A stretch of 32,896 nucleotides of DNA from Candidatus Bathyarchaeota archaeon (GTDB taxonomy: Archaea > Thermoproteota > Bathyarchaeia > Bathyarchaeales > Bathycorpusculaceae), in NCBI GenBank assembly GCA_022865455.1, contig JALHSY010000090.1, positions 1-32,896 on the forward strand, read 5' to 3'. The position numbers were made by a program, and so were the translations under genes. Of the stretch, positions 29,397-32,896 are shown one piece after another (the first letter of the stretch is position 1; each line of letters opens with the position of its first letter). A model generated the notes under the pieces. That model was not told the DNA's origin and made no database searches. It saw only the letters and a list, made by a program, of their open reading frames with translations.

Positions 29397-32192
29397 TTAG
29401 GGCTTTAGCTGCTTTCTCAGGATCTCCTCCGCCTTCACAACGGCTTCAGGCAGCTTATCGGTCTGTGTCCCGCCGCCCTGAGCGAAATTTGGTCTTCCGC
29501 CTCCTCCGCCACCAATCGTCTTTGAAGCTTCCCTGACCATTTCGCCAGCGTCCACGCCTTTCTCCAGTGCTGTCTTCCCAGCCATGACCATTATCCTCAC
29601 ATTTTCCCCATCCGATCCGTAGAATAGTGCAACTGTTGCGTCGTCTCTTTTGATCATTTCGTTTGCGGTCTGAACCATGCGCTCGACATCAATGGACTCC
29701 TGAAAATCCCGAATCACAACCTTAACTCCGTTCACTTCATCCGCCTTTTCCATAGTCTTGCCGCTCACGCCAGCGCTTTCTTTTTCGGCCAGTTCCTTGA
29801 TGAGCTTCCGTCGCTCAGCACTCGCCTCCTTAAATTCTCTGGCAAGCTTCTCTACCGTCTTGTCCAGCTTCTCGAGCGGCGCATTCAAAGTCTCTGAAAG
29901 CTTCACAAGCAACCTCTCGTTTTCCTGCACAGCTTTCACTGCTGGAATCCCAATTGAATAGGTCAGCCTTTCCACCCCGTCTTGAACCCTTTCCGAATGG
30001 ATGATCTTGATAAACCCGATCTCACCTGTGTTCTTCAAATGCGTTCCTGCGCAAGCTTCAACGTCCCAGTCTCCTGCTCTCACAACACGAATCTCCTTGC
30101 CAGGCACTGCCCCACCCTGATAAAGCCTAAACCCATAGCGGCTTTCTGCCTCATTCCTCGGCATCCACGTAGTTTCGACTGGGATGTTTCGCAGAACTGC
30201 TTGATTCGCCAGTATCTCAATCTTCTGCACCTCTTCCAGCGTCAGCCTGCGATAGTGCGAGATGTCGAGCCTGGAGCTTTCAGTGCCTTTCTGTGTTCCA
30301 TACTGCCAAACGTGTTGTCCAAGCACGCGTCTTGCTGCTCCGCCGACCACGTGAGTCGCCGTGTGATTTTTCATGAGACTGTACCGTTTATCCCAGTCAA
30401 GCTCGCCCTTAACAACACTACCCATCTTCGGCGGAGGGCCCTTCACCTTGTGAACGATTACCTTGCCCACTTTCTGAACGTCGACAACCTCCGTCTTCCT
30501 TTCGTCAAACTTAAGATGGCCTTCGTCTGCTGGTTGCCCTCCGCCCTCGGGATAGAAGCATGTCCCGTCGAGAACTACGTACTCCTTACCTACCACTTTC
30601 AGAACCTTAGCTTCGAACTCGTGCGTGTACTGGTCCTCGTAGTACAGCTGTTCGGTTGCTGGAAGTTTCTCCACCGCGGTCTCAAGCCATTCCTCGTGCT
30701 TCACTTCCTCCTCTTCCACTGGCTTGGAAACCTGCATGTGCCTCTGAGCAATCAAAGCGTAAAAGTTGTCTGGAATCTCGACATCCAACCGCTCTTTTTC
30801 TGCTGCCTGTTTGACGATTTCAGGCGGTAGCCCATGCGAATCATACAGCTGTACCAGAGTTTCCATTGGAATTGCCTTCTTCTTTCCAGCTTTCAACTCG
30901 TTGGAGATGCGTTTCACCATTCCCTCTCCGCGTACAATAGTCTCTTCAAACTTGACTTCTTCGCTTTTGAGCATCTCCGTTATCTCGTTCCGCATTTCCC
31001 TCAACTGCGGGAAGTCTTTAGACCATAAGTCAACTTGCATGTCAACGATGTCGTACAGCTTGTCTGGAATCTGCAGCATTCTCAGAAGCCTGTAGATCCT
31101 GCGGAAAAGAAGCCTCGCCAGATACCCTTCCTGAATGTTCGAAGGCACAACCCCTTCGGACAGGATGAAACTCAAGCTTTTCGTGTGGTCCGCAACTGCA
31201 AAAGCATTTTCTATTGGGACCAGAAACCTGTCCAGCTCATCAACTCTCATCCCGACGAGCTCCGCCTCTTTTTTCCGAGTCTTCAGCCGACTCGCAGTCT
31301 TGTCCAGATTCACTAATCCAGAAACCCTAGCTATCCTGTTCAGCAGTTCACTGTCAATTCTGGTCAACCCGGCCATCTTGAAAATCTTGCCGAGCAAGTT
31401 GCCGTAGATGGCGTGGAAGCCGCTGGGCGCTCCTTGACTGAGCCACGCGTAGCGGTCTATTCCGTAGCCTGTGTCAACCGTTCGAATAGGCAGTTTGATG
31501 AACTTGTCATTTACCACCTTGTACTGCATGAAAACCAGTGTGGCAACTTCCAAACCTCGAACGATAGACTCTACACATGGACCTGCGTTTCCGCCGCCAG
31601 ACCAAACCTCCTCCTTGTACACAATCTCCTCGGACTTCACGCCCAAATCCTTGGTCACCCAGTCGTGATGATACCGCACGGTTTGATCTTTCCAATAGAG
31701 TTCCTTGTCAGGATAGTTGAACGCGTGCGCTCCGCCCATCTCAAAAATGGTCATGTGCCTGCCGAAAGTCGGGCCTGTGTTCGCTATGTCCACCATGCGG
31801 ATGCACGGCTGGGAAATCACAAGCGGGTTGGCAGGAGGCGGCGCAATTCCTTCAGTCACGTACGGCTGGAAATCGATTATGCTCGCATGCGTAAGGTAGA
31901 TGTCGTCCCGCCACCGGGCCACAACAGGGTAGGGCTCTATGCGTGCATGTCCGTGTTTCTCGAAGAATGATAGGAAAGCCTCTCGCATCTGGGGCAGGGT
32001 GAAGCTCTTTTTTGTCGGCGGGTTACCTATGAAAGTGTAAGATGCACAGTCTTCTGAAGTTGCTTCACCGCAAGTTTCCTGTTTCGGGTTCTGCGTCCAA
32101 TAATACTTCTTGCATTTAGGACACAGTTTCCTAACGTAGCCAGATTCCTTAAAGAATGGAAGCCTGTACTCTTGTGCTGGAAACCTCTCCAA
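29397..32192 (-). CDS. alaS: Alanyl-tRNA synthetase, archaeal type
   Basis: 931 residues, class II synthetase charging tRNA-Ala. The archaeal N-terminal extension has a cysteine pair (CPKCKKYYWT) and a second group (CGEATSEDC). The catalytic core includes SFTLPQMREAFLSFF, RHMTIFEMGGAHAF and TVDTGYGIDRY. The editing domain carries HTATH and CAGTH for clearing mischarged Ser/Gly, and the C-terminal domain contains GGGGGGRPNFAQGG. The start is TTG at 32192, preceded by TTGGAG and a TATA box near 32230-32240; no in-frame ATG is available upstream. The adjacent aldo/keto reductase gene follows on the same strand. Confidence 0.97.
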   Translation of the reverse strand: MERFPAQEYRLPFFKESGYVRKLCPKCKKYYWTQNPKQETCGEATSEDCASYTFIGNPPTKKSFTLPQMREAFLSFFEKHGHARIEPYPVVARWRDDIYLTHASIIDFQPYVTEGIAPPPANPLVISQPCIRMVDIANTGPTFGRHMTIFEMGGAHAFNYPDKELYWKDQTVRYHHDWVTKDLGVKSEEIVYKEEVWSGGGNAGPCVESIVRGLEVATLVFMQYKVVNDKFIKLPIRTVDTGYGIDRYAWLSQGAPSGFHAIYGNLLGKIFKMAGLTRIDSELLNRIARVSGLVNLDKTASRLKTRKKEAELVGMRVDELDRFLVPIENAFAVADHTKSLSFILSEGVVPSNIQEGYLARLLFRRIYRLLRMLQIPDKLYDIVDMQVDLWSKDFPQLREMRNEITEMLKSEEVKFEETIVRGEGMVKRISNELKAGKKKAIPMETLVQLYDSHGLPPEIVKQAAEKERLDVEIPDNFYALIAQRHMQVSKPVEEEEVKHEEWLETAVEKLPATEQLYYEDQYTHEFEAKVLKVVGKEYVVLDGTCFYPEGGGQPADEGHLKFDERKTEVVDVQKVGKVIVHKVKGPPPKMGSVVKGELDWDKRYSLMKNHTATHVVGGAARRVLGQHVWQYGTQKGTESSRLDISHYRRLTLEEVQKIEILANQAVLRNIPVETTWMPRNEAESRYGFRLYQGGAVPGKEIRVVRAGDWDVEACAGTHLKNTGEIGFIKIIHSERVQDGVERLTYSIGIPAVKAVQENERLLVKLSETLNAPLEKLDKTVEKLAREFKEASAERRKLIKELAEKESAGVSGKTMEKADEVNGVKVVIRDFQESIDVERMVQTANEMIKRDDATVALFYGSDGENVRIMVMAGKTALEKGVDAGEMVREASKTIGGGGGGRPNFAQGGGTQTDKLPEAVVKAEEILRKQLKP

Positions 32193-32229
32193 ACTTTGGA
32201 CGCTCCAATAACACTACGATGCATAGGTT

Positions 32230-32241
32230 TTTAAAGGATAA
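32230..32241 (-). promoter_or_regulatory. TATA box of alaS
   Basis: CCTTTAAAAACC on the minus strand, about 40 bases before the TTG start. Confidence 0.5.
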
Positions 32242-32269
32242 AGAATCCGCAGGAATTTAAACTATTTCG

Positions 32270-32578
32270 CTATCCTAACTTGAAACCAAGCAGAAAGCCA
32301 GCAACGAAGCTTCCTGCGAATGGCAGAAGAGATATCACCCCGACGATCCACGAAAACGCTGAGGTAGCCAGCCCGAGCGAGTCAGCTAACGATTTCCAGA
32401 GTGCGTCGTAGTTTATGCTTATGACTCCCCTTATGCTCAAGTAAATGAGCGCAGCTATGAACAAGCCTACAACAATGGCCACCAGCTTGCTTATCTTCTT
32501 CACAGCGTATCCAGCTATGAATCCGCCCACCGCGCCTATTCCAACCTGGAAACCTAGGTGTGGCAAAACTTCGCTCAT
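32270..32578 (-). CDS. FUN14-like small membrane protein
   Basis: About 102 residues from the ATG at 32578; an upstream ATG at 32614 overlaps the TATA element and is unlikely. HLGFQVGIGAVGGFIAGYAVKKISKLVAIVVGLFIAALIYL, a glycine-rich helix with GYAVKK followed by a second helix, matches the FUN14 family. A third helix near the end contains GSFVAGFLLGFKLG. In eukaryotes FUNDC1 acts at the mitochondrial outer membrane; archaeal members have no known role. It is divergent from the gene at 32672, with a shared palindromic TATA. Confidence 0.75.
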   Translation of the reverse strand: MSEVLPHLGFQVGIGAVGGFIAGYAVKKISKLVAIVVGLFIAALIYLSIRGVISINYDALWKSLADSLGLATSAFSWIVGVISLLPFAGSFVAGFLLGFKLG

Positions 32579-32612
32579 GGAAACACTCGCTAGACATGCT
32601 ATAGCACGTTTC

Positions 32613-32620
32613 ATTTAAAT
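32613..32620. promoter_or_regulatory. Palindromic TATA shared by a divergent pair
   Basis: ATTTAAAT is self-complementary, 35-42 bases from the FUN14-like ATG (-) and about 52 bases from the ATG at 32672 (+). Confidence 0.45.
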
Positions 32621-32671
32621 GCGTTTTGCCCAATAGAATACAAAAAGGCCGGACCAAGGAGGTGAAACAGA

Positions 32672-32896
32672 ATGGACCTGCTGGACATTTACATATTGAA
32701 CCTTTTGCTTACCTTAGGCATGTTCGCCGTTCTCACTTTCAGAGCGTGGATAGAACTGAAAAACTATCGAATGCTATGGCGTGAGCTGGAATGGAAACAA
32801 ACATATCAAACCATGGGGCGCATACTCAAAGCCGAAAGAGACCTTTTCTCGAAAGTTGAGGGCGGCGACGAGCTTTACAACATGCTGTGCGAAATC
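32672..32896 (+). CDS. Membrane-anchored hypothetical protein, 5' part
   Basis: Open to the window end (75 codons seen). The ATG is preceded by a full GGAGGTGA 6 bases away. The product begins with one hydrophobic helix (LDIYILNLLLTLGMFAVLTF), then a charged helical region rich in R, E and K (RAWIELKNYRMLWRELEWKQTY), as in single-pass proteins with a cytoplasmic coiled coil. The family is not recognised and the C-terminus is missing. Confidence 0.75.
   Translation, partial: MDLLDIYILNLLLTLGMFAVLTFRAWIELKNYRMLWRELEWKQTYQTMGRILKAERDLFSKVEGGDELYNMLCEI

Overview
The window is archaeal and most likely from an uncultured Bathyarchaeia-like (Thermoproteota/TACK) genome. It encodes archaeal EF-2, RtcB, tRNA-splicing endonuclease, a NIP7-type PUA protein, archaeal-type AlaRS, LeuRS and HisRS, and an AOR-family oxidoreductase. 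Promoters are archaeal TATA boxes, often 20-30 bases before the start codon, TTG and GTG starts are common, and one tRNA has two short bulge-helix-bulge introns. The phylum is an inference from protein character; no 16S gene is present.

Layout. 1-3500: the end of a metallo-beta-lactamase-fold hydrolase, RtcB RNA ligase, a divergent pair (two-helix membrane protein; zinc-finger protein) and tRNA-Gly(UCC). 3500-8440 is a gene-poor accessory zone of small genes, relics and repeats: operator-like dyads, a two-gene small ORF pair, a structured-RNA candidate, a SAM methyltransferase, two zinc-ribbon miniproteins, two copies of a YCWRQ-PYN microprotein motif, and two copies of an inverted-repeat element, one encoding a winged-helix protein and the other an internally deleted derivative. 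8300-11200: an AOR-type oxidoreductase and its polyferredoxin, bracketed by direct repeats carrying tRNA-3'-end-like sequence. 11.4-12.3 kb: a lysine exporter of the LysO family split into two overlapping genes. 12.4-15.5 kb: EF-2 and a PUA/ASCH-like protein. 15.6-18.5 kb: a P-type ATPase resembling the Na,K-ATPase (IIC) class. 18.6-20 kb: an RNA m5C methyltransferase translationally coupled to a NIP7-like protein. 20-22.9 kb: the operon mtnA-endA-hisS. 22.9-24.4 kb: an HhH DNA glycosylase-like protein and an HTH-phosphoribosyltransferase regulator. 24.5-25.1 kb: intron-containing tRNA-Arg(UCU) and a hypothetical gene. 25.1-32.2 kb: LeuRS, a ferredoxin-tailed aldo/keto reductase and AlaRS. 32.2 kb to the end: a divergent FUN14-like protein and a truncated membrane-anchored protein.

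The core theme is translation and RNA processing. The splicing endonuclease, the RtcB ligase and a tRNA with a D-loop intron make one coherent story: the intron position needs a broad-specificity endonuclease, and the EndA here appears to lack the usual catalytic histidine, which suggests a structural subunit of a heteromeric enzyme. The most novel-looking material is in 3.8-8.4 kb (mini-element, structured RNA, microproteins) and in the repeats flanking the AOR module.
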